Source of the DNA: Emticicia sp. CRIBPO
GTDB lineage: Bacteria; Bacteroidota; Bacteroidia; Cytophagales; Spirosomataceae
DNA length: 64,000 nt
Assembly (NCBI RefSeq): GCF_009905725.1
Contig: NZ_JAAAKV010000004.1
Location: 124,001-188,000 of the forward strand
Direction: 5' to 3'
Part shown: positions 8,323-18,171 of the stretch, piece after piece
How positions within the stretch are numbered: position 1 is the first letter of the stretch
Layout: every line of letters starts with the position of its first letter
Position numbers and translations under genes: made by a program
Notes under the pieces: model-generated
Seen by the model: the letters and a program-made list of their open reading frames with translations, nothing else
What the model was told of the DNA's origin: nothing
The model's database searches: none

Positions 8323-9954
8323 ATGAAAAAAATAATCATAACGTCTTTGTGCTTAATGGCATGTTCCGCATTTGGTCAGCCAACAGAAAACAATACTCCG
8401 AAAGTAAAGACAATATCCGGAGTTGTTCGTGGAACAACTGAAGGAGACGTATCTGTTTTCAAGGGCATTCCCTTTGCCTCCCCTCCGGTGGGTGAATTTC
8501 GCTGGCGGCCACCACAACCTGTAAAAAACTGGGAAGGAGAGTTAGATGCCAGCAAGTTTGGTCCGAATTGTGCCCAGGCAGGCTGGGGTGCGAAACCTGG
8601 TACTATTGCAGAAGGGTCTTCAGAAGACTGCCTTTATCTTAACCTATGGAAACCCGCCGGTGGAACAGCTAAGTCGAAATTACCGGTAATGGTTTGGATT
8701 CATGGAGGTGGATTTACCGGCGGGAGTGGTTCAAGTCCGCAAAATTTCGGACACGAATTGACCAGACAAGGTGTGATTCTGGTTAGTATCAATTACCGGT
8801 TGGGACGTTTGGGCTTTTTTGCCCACCCGGCTTTGAATGCCGAATTTCCGGGAGAATTGAAAGGGAATTACGGCTACATGGACCAGATTGCCGCTCTGCA
8901 ATGGATTCAGAATAACATCGCCGCTTTTGGTGGCGACCCGAATAACGTTACTATTTTTGGTTTCTCAGCAGGTGGCGTTTCAGTTCACTCGCTTCTTACT
9001 ATTCCTAAAGCGAAAGGTCTTTTTCATAAATTAATCGGAGAGTCCAGTGGTGGGCGTGATGGTGTTCTTACGGGAAGACCGATCAGTGGAGAAAATGCTG
9101 ATGTTCTTTATCATGTTTCAGCAGAAACCATAGGGCTGAATTTTGCGAAAAGGCAAGGAATTGAAGGTAGTGATGCATCAGCATTAGCAAAATTGCGTGC
9201 ATTAACGGTAGAAAAAATTGTAGATAGCGGCCAGGAAACTGATGGTCAGGGTGGTGTAAGAACCTATTCAGGCCCGATTCTCGATGGAAAACTGGTGGTC
9301 GAAACTGCCGAAAGTGCTTATATGGCAGGTCGTCAGTCAAAAATGCCTTTGATGATAGGAAACTGTAGTGCCGAAATCGGGGGAGCTTTTGTGAGCAATG
9401 CCAAAACAAAAGAAGCGTTGTTTTCTTCTTTTGGTGACCTGGAAGCAGAGGCAAAAGCCGCCTATGATGCCGATGGAAATAAAAGCTTTAATGAGGTAAT
9501 CACTCAATTTAATACAGACTGGGTATGGGGAGAACCTGCACGGATGACTGCAAAAGCTTTCCTGGCGAAAAATGCCCCTGTTTATGTTTATCAGTTTGGA
9601 TATGTACCGCCAGCCGCACAGGCACGTTCACCTTATGGAGCCGGCCATGGTTCAGAAGTTTCATTTGTTTTTAATACCTTAAACGCTCGTTGGGGCCCAC
9701 CAGCTGAGCCAACCGCCACAGAAAAAGAATTGGCAGGGGTGATGAGCAGGTATTGGACAAACTTTGCTAAAACAGGCAATCCAAATGGACAAGGTTTGCC
9801 GGACTGGCCACTTTATGACAATCAAAAACAAAATATTCTTGATGTGGAATTAGATGGCAAAGTCGTAAAAAAACCGGACCCTCGTCAGGCAAGATTCAAT
9901 GTCGTGGAGAAGGCGATGAAAAACAGAGCTAAAATTCAATCAAGAGGTATTTAA
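8323..9954 (+). CDS. Type-B carboxylesterase/lipase, secreted
   Basis: 543 residues with a signal peptide (to about residue 19, AFGQ). Family marks are EDCLYLNLW at 101-109, oxyanion HGGG at ~127, nucleophile Ser215 in GFSAGG, a likely acid Glu in NCSAEIGG (~345), and the catalytic His in GAGHGSEVSF (~446). The length and all three catalytic elements are normal for the PnbA/cholinesterase family, which hydrolyses carboxylic esters. It is the first gene of a probable operon that continues with an aldo/keto reductase, an NTF2-like protein and another hydrolase, headed by the 66-bp element. Confidence 0.93.
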   Translation: MKKIIITSLCLMACSAFGQPTENNTPKVKTISGVVRGTTEGDVSVFKGIPFASPPVGEFRWRPPQPVKNWEGELDASKFGPNCAQAGWGAKPGTIAEGSSEDCLYLNLWKPAGGTAKSKLPVMVWIHGGGFTGGSGSSPQNFGHELTRQGVILVSINYRLGRLGFFAHPALNAEFPGELKGNYGYMDQIAALQWIQNNIAAFGGDPNNVTIFGFSAGGVSVHSLLTIPKAKGLFHKLIGESSGGRDGVLTGRPISGENADVLYHVSAETIGLNFAKRQGIEGSDASALAKLRALTVEKIVDSGQETDGQGGVRTYSGPILDGKLVVETAESAYMAGRQSKMPLMIGNCSAEIGGAFVSNAKTKEALFSSFGDLEAEAKAAYDADGNKSFNEVITQFNTDWVWGEPARMTAKAFLAKNAPVYVYQFGYVPPAAQARSPYGAGHGSEVSFVFNTLNARWGPPAEPTATEKELAGVMSRYWTNFAKTGNPNGQGLPDWPLYDNQKQNILDVELDGKVVKKPDPRQARFNVVEKAMKNRAKIQSRGI

Positions 9955-10014
9955 GAAATACCTCTGATTCACAAATTATTTTTTGAATTAACGGCGACCG
10001 ACGTTTCGCAATAA

Positions 10015-10872
<858 letters not shown>

Positions 10873-10914
10873 TATCAATACATTTTAATTTATACTATTA
10901 AATATCAATCACTT

Positions 10915-11346
10915 ATGAAAGTATCAATTTCAGGAATATTCGTTTTGCTGTTCGTTACGCAATTTTGTTTCGCACAAAATAAAGAGGAAGAGATCAAAAA
11001 ACTCTCTAAGGACAAATGGCAATGGATGGCCGATAAAAATGTGGAGCCATTGGCTGCCCTTTTCGACGACAAAGCCGTGTTTGTACACATGGGCGGCTCG
11101 TGGGGCAAAGAACAGGAAGTAAACATCATCAAAAGCGGAGGAATACATTACAAAAAAGCAGATGTTCATGAAGTTTCTGTCAATATCATTGATAACACCG
11201 CCATTCTTTTGAACAGGATCACCTTGCTGGCAGTGGTAGGAGGCAACGAAGTTACCAACCCTTTTATGGTCACAGAAGTGTACATCAACCAAAAAGGCAC
11301 CTGGAAACTGGGCTCACTTTCGTTCACAAAATTGATGACTCCCTGA
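10915..11346 (+). CDS. Exported NTF2-like (SnoaL/DUF4440) protein, paralogue 1
   Basis: 143 residues. The signal peptide ends CFAQ (~21). The mature part has the NTF2-like cone fold pattern: a helix with KLSKDKWQWMADKNVEPL, strand AVFVHMGGSWGK, and terminal strands VTEVYINQKGTWKLGSLSF. It is a clear paralogue of 14644-15093 (identical DKWQWMADKNV). Such proteins can be ester cyclases, isomerases or non-enzymatic ligand binders; no catalytic residue can be assigned. It sits in the operon with esterase and reductase genes. Confidence 0.85.
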   Translation: MKVSISGIFVLLFVTQFCFAQNKEEEIKKLSKDKWQWMADKNVEPLAALFDDKAVFVHMGGSWGKEQEVNIIKSGGIHYKKADVHEVSVNIIDNTAILLNRITLLAVVGGNEVTNPFMVTEVYINQKGTWKLGSLSFTKLMTP

Positions 11347-11384
11347 AAAAAACTTATCTTAGTACAACATTATTCAGGATTACC

Positions 11385-12446
11385 ATGAAAATTTATCATT
11401 CCCTGGCAGCTGCAACGCTGTTCTCCATACTTCTGAGCTCATGTGCTCAGCATAAAGGCCTTATCGTCATCAAAGAACAAGGCAGTTTTGCTGTCGGTGG
11501 TTCGGTCATTACCAACCCCGGCCAGTTTGATCCCATAAAACGGACGCCTGAAGGGCAGACTTTTCACGGCGACCACGCCAATATTGTTTACCAGATTCCG
11601 GCAGGTGCCCGCAAACTGCCCCTGGTATTCTGGCATGGCATCGGGCAGTTTTCCAAAACCTGGGAAACCACACCGGACGGACGGGAAGGGTTTAATAATA
11701 TCTTCCTGAGAAGGAAATTCGGGGTTTACCTGATCAATCAGCCTCGCAGGGGCAATGCCGGCAGAAGCACGGTTGAAGCCACGATTACGCCCACACCTGA
11801 TGAGCAAACCTGGTTCGGGACTTTCAGGGTGGGTATCGGCTCGGAATATTTTCCCGGGGTGCAATTTGCCAAAGACCCGGAAACTTTAAACCAGTATTTC
11901 CGCCAGATGACCCCGAATATCGGTAGTTTTGATACGGAGGTGATTACCAATGCGACGTCTAAGCTCTTTGATAAAATCGGAGCGGGAATCCTGGTGACCC
12001 ATTCCCATTCAGGAGGATTCGGCTGGGCCACCGCCGTTAAAAACAGCAATGTCAAAGCCATCGCCTCTTATGAGCCGGGAAGCGGCTTCCTTTTTCCGGA
12101 AGGAGAAGTGCCTGCACCCATCGCCAGTTCTGCGGGGCCGGTGGCGGCAATAGGAGTTCCCTTGTCTGACTTTATGAAGCTCACAAAGATCCCAATTGTC
12201 ATCTATTACGGTGATTTTATCCCTGAAAAACCTGATCCTAATCCGGGAGCCGACGGCTGGCGGGCGAGACTTGAAATGGCAAGGCTATGGAGAGATGCCG
12301 TAAACAAACATGGCGGCGATGTTACCGTCATTCATTTACCTGAAACAGGTATCAAGGGAAATACCCACTTTCCGTTCTCCGATCTTAACAATATTGAAAT
12401 AGCAGATCTGCTGTCAGAATGGTTAAAGAAAAAAGGCCTGGATTGA
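11385..12446 (+). CDS. Alpha/beta hydrolase lipoprotein
   Basis: 353 residues. A lipobox LLSSC places Cys at ~20, so the protein is probably anchored to a membrane. It has an oxyanion turn VFWHGIGQ, nucleophile region THSHSGGFG (GxSxG-like with HSHSGG), and a C-terminal His in GNTHFPFSD. This resembles the alpha/beta-hydrolase group annotated as 'alpha/beta hydrolase' or esterase without known substrates. It is the last gene in the operon begun at 8323 (39 bp after the NTF2 gene) and is followed by a structured terminator region. Confidence 0.85.
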   Translation: MKIYHSLAAATLFSILLSSCAQHKGLIVIKEQGSFAVGGSVITNPGQFDPIKRTPEGQTFHGDHANIVYQIPAGARKLPLVFWHGIGQFSKTWETTPDGREGFNNIFLRRKFGVYLINQPRRGNAGRSTVEATITPTPDEQTWFGTFRVGIGSEYFPGVQFAKDPETLNQYFRQMTPNIGSFDTEVITNATSKLFDKIGAGILVTHSHSGGFGWATAVKNSNVKAIASYEPGSGFLFPEGEVPAPIASSAGPVAAIGVPLSDFMKLTKIPIVIYYGDFIPEKPDPNPGADGWRARLEMARLWRDAVNKHGGDVTVIHLPETGIKGNTHFPFSDLNNIEIADLLSEWLKKKGLD

Positions 12447-12465
12447 TTGGATTCAAAAACAGATA

Positions 12466-12553
12466 TAAGCCCAAAAAGAATACTAAGAGCGAATTAAGGT
12501 CTTCCGGACTTTCAATTCGCTTTTAGCGTCAATTTTTCGCTTTAGTGGGCTTA
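12466..12553 (+). terminator. Nested inverted repeats downstream of the hydrolase operon
   Basis: The outer arms TAAGCCCA (12466-12473) and TGGGCTTA (12546-12553) are perfect complements. Inside them, AGCGAATT (12488-12495) pairs with AATTCGCT (12514-12521) around a loop including TCTTCCGGAC. A T-rich run (AATTTTTCGC) follows the inner hairpin. It probably ends transcription of the 8323-12446 operon, but the two-level structure is larger than an ordinary terminator. Confidence 0.55.
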
Positions 12554-12630
12554 CATTAGAATTTCAGACCGGAAGGGTATAAATTTACAGTTATTTTAAG
12601 TGGATAAATCATTGAAAACTCCGGAATAAA

Positions 12631-13635
12631 TTGCTGAAGAAATACACTTCATACGAATTACTGCTGATCAGCCTGGTGTCTGCCTTGTTTATTTTATACA
12701 TTGACCTGACCTGGCTGCCTTTTGAACTACGGGGGCTTGAAAAGCCCGAATGGGTAAAACCTGTAGGGGTTTTCATTGTCCGGTACACCTTCTTTGCCAG
12801 CCTGATTTTCATATTGGTGAAGATGAACCTGGAGAATTTAAGCTCTTCAACCTTTAACAAAAGGGTGCTTTACAGTTCATTGATCACCGCCGTTTTTTAT
12901 GCAGTTTATGGCGGGATTTCATTTTTGATTTTCAGAAAAGTCAGGCATTATGGCAGCCTTGTACTGTTTCAGTTTTTTGTTATTGCTCTTTTAAGCATCC
13001 TGATCGGGCACATCATCAGCCTCTATACCGAGAAAAGAAAAAAGGAACAGCAGATTGAGGAATTAACGATTAAAAACCTGCAAAGCCGCTACGATGCCCT
13101 GACCAACCAGATCAACCCGCACTTTTTCTTTAATTCACTTAACGGCCTTACTTCACTGATCCGGAAAGGAAATGAAGAAATGACGCTCACTTATGTCAAC
13201 AAGCTTTCGGATGTTTTCAGGTATATCCTGCAAAGCGACAAAAAAGGGCTCATTACCTTGGGGGAGGAACTCGACTTTGTAGAGGCGTTCCGTTATATGA
13301 TGGAGGTACGCTTTGCCAACAAATTAAAATTTACGATCAATACCGGTCAGAATACCCTGGTTCACAAATTGCCCGTACTCTCTATTCTTCCTCTTCTTGA
13401 CAATATTGTGGTGCATAACAGGATAGACAGCGATCATAAAATGGTCGTTAAAATATACATCAATGAACAGAACGAACTGGTGGTTTCCAACCCCATTTAT
13501 CCGAAACTATCCGTACCCGTAACCAACGGCACCGGCCTGAAAAACCTGGAAAGCCGTTACCTGTTATTGGTCGGTAAACCGGTCAGAATTGAGGATGACG
13601 GGAAATTATTCACTGTTTATTTACCACTAAACTAG
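12631..13635 (+). CDS. LytS/YehU-type sensor histidine kinase
   Basis: 334 residues, starting at TTG: an in-frame stop lies 16 bp upstream and the first ATG is far inside. Four membrane helices (about 8-27, 45-64, 78-100, 108-131), a short coiled linker, then the His_kinase domain with phospho-acceptor His164 in INPHFFFNSLNGL and a C-terminal GTGLKNLESRY ATP-lid motif. These kinases pair with LytTR response regulators; the partner follows 6 bp downstream. The N-box is weak (LLDNIVVHNR in place of the usual LVENAIKHG), so ATP binding may be altered. The signal is unknown. Confidence 0.92.
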   Translation: MLKKYTSYELLLISLVSALFILYIDLTWLPFELRGLEKPEWVKPVGVFIVRYTFFASLIFILVKMNLENLSSSTFNKRVLYSSLITAVFYAVYGGISFLIFRKVRHYGSLVLFQFFVIALLSILIGHIISLYTEKRKKEQQIEELTIKNLQSRYDALTNQINPHFFFNSLNGLTSLIRKGNEEMTLTYVNKLSDVFRYILQSDKKGLITLGEELDFVEAFRYMMEVRFANKLKFTINTGQNTLVHKLPVLSILPLLDNIVVHNRIDSDHKMVVKIYINEQNELVVSNPIYPKLSVPVTNGTGLKNLESRYLLLVGKPVRIEDDGKLFTVYLPLN

Positions 13636-13641
13636 CCGTTT

Positions 13642-14394
13642 ATGAAGGTGCTGATTGTTGAAGACGAAACCTCTGCCTATGACAGTATAGTGGCTATTCT
13701 GAAAGAAATTGATTCGGCTATACAAATCGCAGAAAACACGGAAAGCGTGAGCCAGACCGTTAACTGGCTGAAAGAGAATGCTGCCCCAGACCTTATTTTA
13801 ATGGATATTCATTTATCAGACGGATCTGCGTTTCTGATATTTGACTACATCGAGGTAGCTGTGCCTATCATTTTTACGACGGCTTATGATGAATACGCGA
13901 TTGAAGCCTTTAAAGTCAACAGCATCGACTATTTGCTTAAGCCGGTAAAAACGGACGATCTCCGGAGGGCACTTATTAAATTCAGCAGGTGGTCGCCCAC
14001 TGACCTGGTAATCTATTTGTCCAGGGTATCTCAATTGACTGCCCCCAAACGTTATAAGGACAGGATCTTAATTCCTGTCAGGGATACATTACTCCCTGTA
14101 GAAGTGGATAATATCGCTTACTTCTATACCTCAGATAAAACCACATTTATCTGTCTGAGGGATGGTTCCCAATTTCCTTATTCCAGCACTCTGGATCATA
14201 TCTTTTCTTCTTTGGATCCTGCTCAGTTTTACCGGGCTAACAAACAATACATCGTTACCCGAAGCAACGTTAAAAATATTACGATCTGGTTTGATAACCG
14301 CTTACTTTTAACGCTGGATACTGCCGTACCGGAGCCGGTCTACATCAGCAAAAACAGGGCGGCAGATTTTAAAAACTGGATGGTAAACGGGTAA
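13642..14394 (+). CDS. LytTR-family response regulator
   Basis: 250 residues. The receiver domain occupies 1-120 with acidic residues in VEDE, phospho-acceptor Asp55 in LILMDIHLSDG, Thr in FTTAYDEYAI and Lys in DYLLKPVK. The LytTR DNA-binding domain is at about 145-245 (RILIPVRDTLLPVEVDNIAY; FYRANKQYIVTRSNVKNI). It is the cognate regulator of the LytS kinase just upstream. It likely controls nearby genes, but no duplicated LytTR half-sites were identified. Confidence 0.94.
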   Translation: MKVLIVEDETSAYDSIVAILKEIDSAIQIAENTESVSQTVNWLKENAAPDLILMDIHLSDGSAFLIFDYIEVAVPIIFTTAYDEYAIEAFKVNSIDYLLKPVKTDDLRRALIKFSRWSPTDLVIYLSRVSQLTAPKRYKDRILIPVRDTLLPVEVDNIAYFYTSDKTTFICLRDGSQFPYSSTLDHIFSSLDPAQFYRANKQYIVTRSNVKNITIWFDNRLLLTLDTAVPEPVYISKNRAADFKNWMVNG

Positions 14395-14527
14395 ACAAAG
14401 AAACCGAAGGAACACAAATTCGTTTTCAGTACCTTTTTTTTCGCTTTAATTCCCTGCTGTATATAGGTAGTGTTTAATTTATTGATATTGCATTAAATAC
14501 CCGTGATAGCTGAGGGAACAACCATCT

Positions 14528-14593
14528 GTAAAAATGGTAGGAATATCAGTAATCCGTGTACCTTATTGACAATTAAAACCTTAGAACTTTGTA
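14528..14593 (+). promoter_or_regulatory. Duplicated promoter/operator element, copy 2
   Basis: Ungapped 66-bp match (57 identical) to 8215-8280. The inverted repeat is reduced here to GGTA...TACC, while the stretch AATTAAAACCTTAGA is unchanged. It lies 50 bp upstream of the second NTF2-like gene. This places that gene in the same regulon as the esterase operon. Confidence 0.72.
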
Positions 14594-14643
14594 GCTGTGT
14601 AACAGCCTTCAAAACAAGTACAACAATTTTATCTTCTTTTATT

Positions 14644-15093
14644 ATGAAAACATCAGTTTTAGTTTTATCCGCTTTCTTATTCAGTGTACAATTTTGTTTC
14701 GCTCAGCAAAATGTGGAGGACGAGATCAGGCAACTTTCCAAGGACAAGTGGCAATGGATGGCGGATAAGAACGTCGACAAGCTTGAACCATTATTTGACA
14801 GCAAGTCAAAATTCGTCCATATGAGCGGCACCTGGAAAAAGGACGAGGAACATGACATTATCAAGACCGGAAGGATCTGGTACAAGAACACTACGGTCCA
14901 TGATACAGCGGTGGAAGTTTCAGGAAACACAGCCATCATCTGGAGCCGGATTACCCTTGAGGCTATCGTCAGGGGAGCTGAGGCAAAAACCGAATTTACG
15001 GTTACTGAAGTGTATCAAAAACAAGGCAAAAACTGGAAAATTCTGGCCCTGACCTTCAGCAGTGTGCGGGATACGCATGAGATTAAGAAGTGA
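14644..15093 (+). CDS. Exported NTF2-like (SnoaL/DUF4440) protein, paralogue 2
   Basis: 149 residues from the ATG at 14644, chosen because it begins a normal signal peptide (MKTSVLVLSAFLFSVQF...FAQ) and lies downstream of the promoter element; an upstream in-frame ATG at 14503 would precede the promoter. The mature part shares DKWQWMADKNV, KFVHMSGTWKK and a final VTEVY...W strand pair with paralogue 1 at 10915. Ligand or catalytic role unknown. It is followed by a purine-rich stretch. Confidence 0.85.
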   Translation: MKTSVLVLSAFLFSVQFCFAQQNVEDEIRQLSKDKWQWMADKNVDKLEPLFDSKSKFVHMSGTWKKDEEHDIIKTGRIWYKNTTVHDTAVEVSGNTAIIWSRITLEAIVRGAEAKTEFTVTEVYQKQGKNWKILALTFSSVRDTHEIKK

Positions 15094-15098
15094 TTTTT

Positions 15099-15193
15099 AG
15101 AGGAGAAGGGATAAAGGAAAAGGAGAAAGCAGGAGGGAGAAGTGAGAACCAGAAAAGGACAGGGTGTAAGGAAGGGGCGTGGAAAAAAGGGGG
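15099..15193 (+). other. Polypurine tract
   Basis: 85 of these 95 bases on the plus strand are A or G. No credible gene is encoded; the open frame across it has only Gly/Lys/Arg/Glu-rich low-complexity sequence. It fills part of the 289-bp gap before the second hydroxylase locus. Confidence 0.7.
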
Positions 15194-15382
15194 CTTTGCT
15201 GGGATCATCAATATGGGGTTAATATTCAGGGTTTTTAACCTTTGTGCTTTAAGTTTTATCCTTTTTGAATTAAAAAATAACGGTTTGAAAATCGTAATCA
15301 ATTGTTTGATTATCATAATTTGTAGTTAGAGTTATTTTGTATCTTTATTAGATTTTATTGAACAATACTAAACATTACCACC

Positions 15383-15838
15383 TTGGCTAAATTTAATTTA
15401 AAAATCAACCAAAAAAACCTTAGTGTGGATGTTGATCCGTCTACCCCGGTTCTCTGGGTCTTACGTGATCATATCGGATTGACCGGCACTAAGTTCGGGT
15501 GCGGGATGGCTCAATGTGGAGCTTGTACCATTCATCTGGATGGCAATGCGGTCCGTTCCTGTGTGCTGCCTGTTTCGGCCATAGGCAAACAGGCCATTAC
15601 GACCATCGAAGGTTTATCTGCTAACGGAACACACCCCGTACAGAAAGCGTGGATCGAACATGACGTGCCTCAATGCGGCTATTGCCAGGCAGGCCAGATC
15701 ATGAGTGCTTCGTCATTATTGAAAAGTAATCCCAAACCAACAGACGAAGAGATAGATGCTGCCATGAGTGGTAACATCTGCCGTTGCGGAACCTACTTAA
15801 GAATCAGGGAAGCCATTAAGACTGCTGCCTCAAAATAA
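15383..15838 (+). CDS. [2Fe-2S] subunit of a xanthine-dehydrogenase-family oxidoreductase (second locus)
   Basis: 151 residues, starting at TTG ([11 protein letters not shown] when translated); no in-frame ATG precedes the conserved domain. Cluster ligands lie in CGMAQCGAC plus VRSC, and in QCGYCQAGQ with NICRCGTY. It is a close paralogue of 1948-2457. It heads the gene set with two tandem large subunits (45 bp to the first). It is therefore the only visible electron-transfer subunit for both large subunits. The gap upstream contains a promoter-like TTATTTTGTATC. Confidence 0.93.
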   Translation: MAKFNLKINQKNLSVDVDPSTPVLWVLRDHIGLTGTKFGCGMAQCGACTIHLDGNAVRSCVLPVSAIGKQAITTIEGLSANGTHPVQKAWIEHDVPQCGYCQAGQIMSASSLLKSNPKPTDEEIDAAMSGNICRCGTYLRIREAIKTAASK

Positions 15839-15883
15839 CCAGCGGCATATATCTTATACACCATGTAAACAGCTGATTAAAAA

Positions 15884-18130
15884 ATGAAAACAGTTAAAAC
15901 GACTTATGACAGACGCTCCTTTCTGAAAGCTTCTTTACTTTCAGGCGGCGGAATGCTATTGAGCATAGGCTCTTTGTCAGGTTTTAAGTCTGACGACATT
16001 TTTAACAGCGATGATCCTCAAAAGGGCTGGAACGAACTTAACGGGTTTGTAAAAATTACGGCGGATAACGTGATAAAAATCATGTCACCCAATCCGGAAG
16101 GAGGGCAAGGTGTGAAAACGTCGATGCCCATGATCGTGGCAGAGGAGCTTGATGTTGATTTTTCGAAGATCATCATCGAACAGGCGGATTTAAATACCAA
16201 GCATTTCACCCGGCAATTTATCGGAGGCAGCCAGGCCATTCATCAGGGCTGGCAACCACTGCGTATGGCAGGAGCTACGGCCCGGCATATGCTCAGGGAA
16301 GCCGCTGCAAAAACATGGAATGTGCCGTTTGAAGAAGTAAGTACCGGATCCGGCGTTTTGTATCATAAAAAATCCGGAAAATCAGCTACATATGGCGAAA
16401 TGGCCACTGCTGCTGTCCAAATGCCGGTTCCTAAAGAAGTAAAGTTGAAAGATATCAAAGACTTCAGGATCATCGGAAAGAGCCAGCACAATGTTGATCT
16501 GAAAAAAATTGTTTCCGGCCAGCCTTTATTCGGGATCGATACCCGGAAAGAAGGGATGATGATTGCGATGATCATACACCCTCCTGCCTTTGGCCTGAAG
16601 TTTAAATCAATAGCAAACGGCAGTGCAGTAAGTAAAATGAAAGGGGTTGCAGACATCTTTCCTGTGAAGATTTATAATGAGGGTTACGAAAGAACCTTTT
16701 TTGATACTGCGACATTCAATGAAGTGGTTGCCGTTGTTGGCAAAACCACCTGGGAAGTAATACAGGCGAAAAAAGCCCTGAAAATTGAATGGGAGCCTTT
16801 TGAAAGCTACACCCAGCCCAGGAATATGCTGGGTAGAAAGCAAATGGAAAATGTACCCGGTGGGCTGGAAGATTCTACGCAGCATACGGCTGTGCTGGCA
16901 GAGCGTTTAAGTCAGCCTGCCACTGTCCGCCGCAAAGACGGAGACGTGGAAGCGGCGTTTAAAGGTGCTGCCAAGGTTATAGAACGTGTGTATAACGCCC
17001 CTTTTTTAGCCCATAATTGTATGGAGCCGATGAATTTTTTCGCTCATGTAACGAATGAAAAAGCTGAATTGTCGGGACCACTTCAAAAACCTGAATTTAC
17101 AGAACAGGCTCTTTCGGCACGTTTGGGTATGCCGCTGGAGAAAATTGACATTCAAATGACCCGTCTGGGCGGGGGATTCGGCAGAAGGTCATATGCCCAC
17201 TGGCTGATTGAAGCCGCTCTTATTTCACAAAAGGTAAAAGCACCCGTCAAGTTGATTTATACCCGTGAGGACGACATGACTTCGGGCATTTACCGCTCGA
17301 CCTATACCGCCCGTTATCGGGCAGCCCTTGACGCTAATAATCAACTGATCGGTTTTCATGTCAAAGCAGGGGGAGCACCCGAGTCTCCTTTGTACCCTAA
17401 CCGTTTCCCTGCAGGAGCAGTGGATAATTACCTGGCTGAAGATTTTACGGTGGATTCGAATATCACCGTTGGTTCATACCGTGCCCCGCGATCTAATTTC
17501 ATGGCAGCAGCCGAGCAATCATTTCTTGATGAAGTGGCTGAAACGGCCGGCAAAGACCCAATAGCCTTCAGGCTGGAATTACTGAAAAGGGCCAAAGAGA
17601 AACCCGTCGGTAAAAACAATGACTATGAGCCCGAACGCTTTGCCAATGTTTTAAACCTGGTCAGAGAAAAAGCAGATTGGGACAACCTAAAGACCTCAAA
17701 AAAACTAGGGTTCTCAGCTTATTTCTGTCATGATTCCTATGCCGCTCATGTGCTGGATTTAGAAATGAAAGACGACTCTGTACTGATTAATAAAGTATGG
17801 TGTGCCATCGACTGCGGCATTGTTATCAATCCTGATGCCGCCAAAAACATGGCAGAGGGAGGTATTGTTGATGCTGTAGGAGCCGCTATGTATGGCAAAA
17901 TGACTTTTACCAAGGGAGTTCCGGATGCTGATAATTTTCACAATTTCAGGATGATCCGTCATAACGAAGCCCCAAAGCAAATAGAAGTTCACTTTGTAGA
18001 AAATGACATTGACCCATCGGGCATGGGTGAACCAGCCTATCCGCCGGTATACGGAGCCCTGGCCAATGCTTTGTATAAAGCCACCGGAAAGCGTTTTTAT
18101 AATCAACCTTTCAATGACTATATTATTTAA
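15884..18130 (+). CDS. Molybdopterin-binding large subunit, xanthine dehydrogenase family (tandem copy 1)
   Basis: 748 residues. A Tat-like signal DRRSFLKASLLSGGGML heads the protein. Cofactor signatures are GGGFGRRSY (~430), REDDMTSG, IDCGIVINPDAAKNM and the C-terminal GMGEPAYPP with the likely catalytic Glu. It is strongly similar along its whole length to the next gene (shared NAPFLAHNCMEPMNFFAHVT and HFVENDIDP/HFVQNDIDP), so the pair arose by tandem duplication. Periplasmic hydroxylation of a small molecule is the family role; the substrate is not determinable. Confidence 0.93.
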   Translation: MKTVKTTYDRRSFLKASLLSGGGMLLSIGSLSGFKSDDIFNSDDPQKGWNELNGFVKITADNVIKIMSPNPEGGQGVKTSMPMIVAEELDVDFSKIIIEQADLNTKHFTRQFIGGSQAIHQGWQPLRMAGATARHMLREAAAKTWNVPFEEVSTGSGVLYHKKSGKSATYGEMATAAVQMPVPKEVKLKDIKDFRIIGKSQHNVDLKKIVSGQPLFGIDTRKEGMMIAMIIHPPAFGLKFKSIANGSAVSKMKGVADIFPVKIYNEGYERTFFDTATFNEVVAVVGKTTWEVIQAKKALKIEWEPFESYTQPRNMLGRKQMENVPGGLEDSTQHTAVLAERLSQPATVRRKDGDVEAAFKGAAKVIERVYNAPFLAHNCMEPMNFFAHVTNEKAELSGPLQKPEFTEQALSARLGMPLEKIDIQMTRLGGGFGRRSYAHWLIEAALISQKVKAPVKLIYTREDDMTSGIYRSTYTARYRAALDANNQLIGFHVKAGGAPESPLYPNRFPAGAVDNYLAEDFTVDSNITVGSYRAPRSNFMAAAEQSFLDEVAETAGKDPIAFRLELLKRAKEKPVGKNNDYEPERFANVLNLVREKADWDNLKTSKKLGFSAYFCHDSYAAHVLDLEMKDDSVLINKVWCAIDCGIVINPDAAKNMAEGGIVDAVGAAMYGKMTFTKGVPDADNFHNFRMIRHNEAPKQIEVHFVENDIDPSGMGEPAYPPVYGALANALYKATGKRFYNQPFNDYII

Positions 18131-18171
18131 GAATAAGAAGTACCAAAACATTAACCTTAATCTGATCAGAA

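Noticed and set aside
14503-14643. Longer N-terminus for NTF2-like paralogue 2
   Set aside because: The 66-bp promoter element lies inside it and the signal peptide begins at 14644.
15090-15329. Plus-strand coding frame across the purine-rich tract
   Set aside because: The translation is low-complexity Gly/Lys/Arg/Glu caused by the purine bias, with no motif and no start context.
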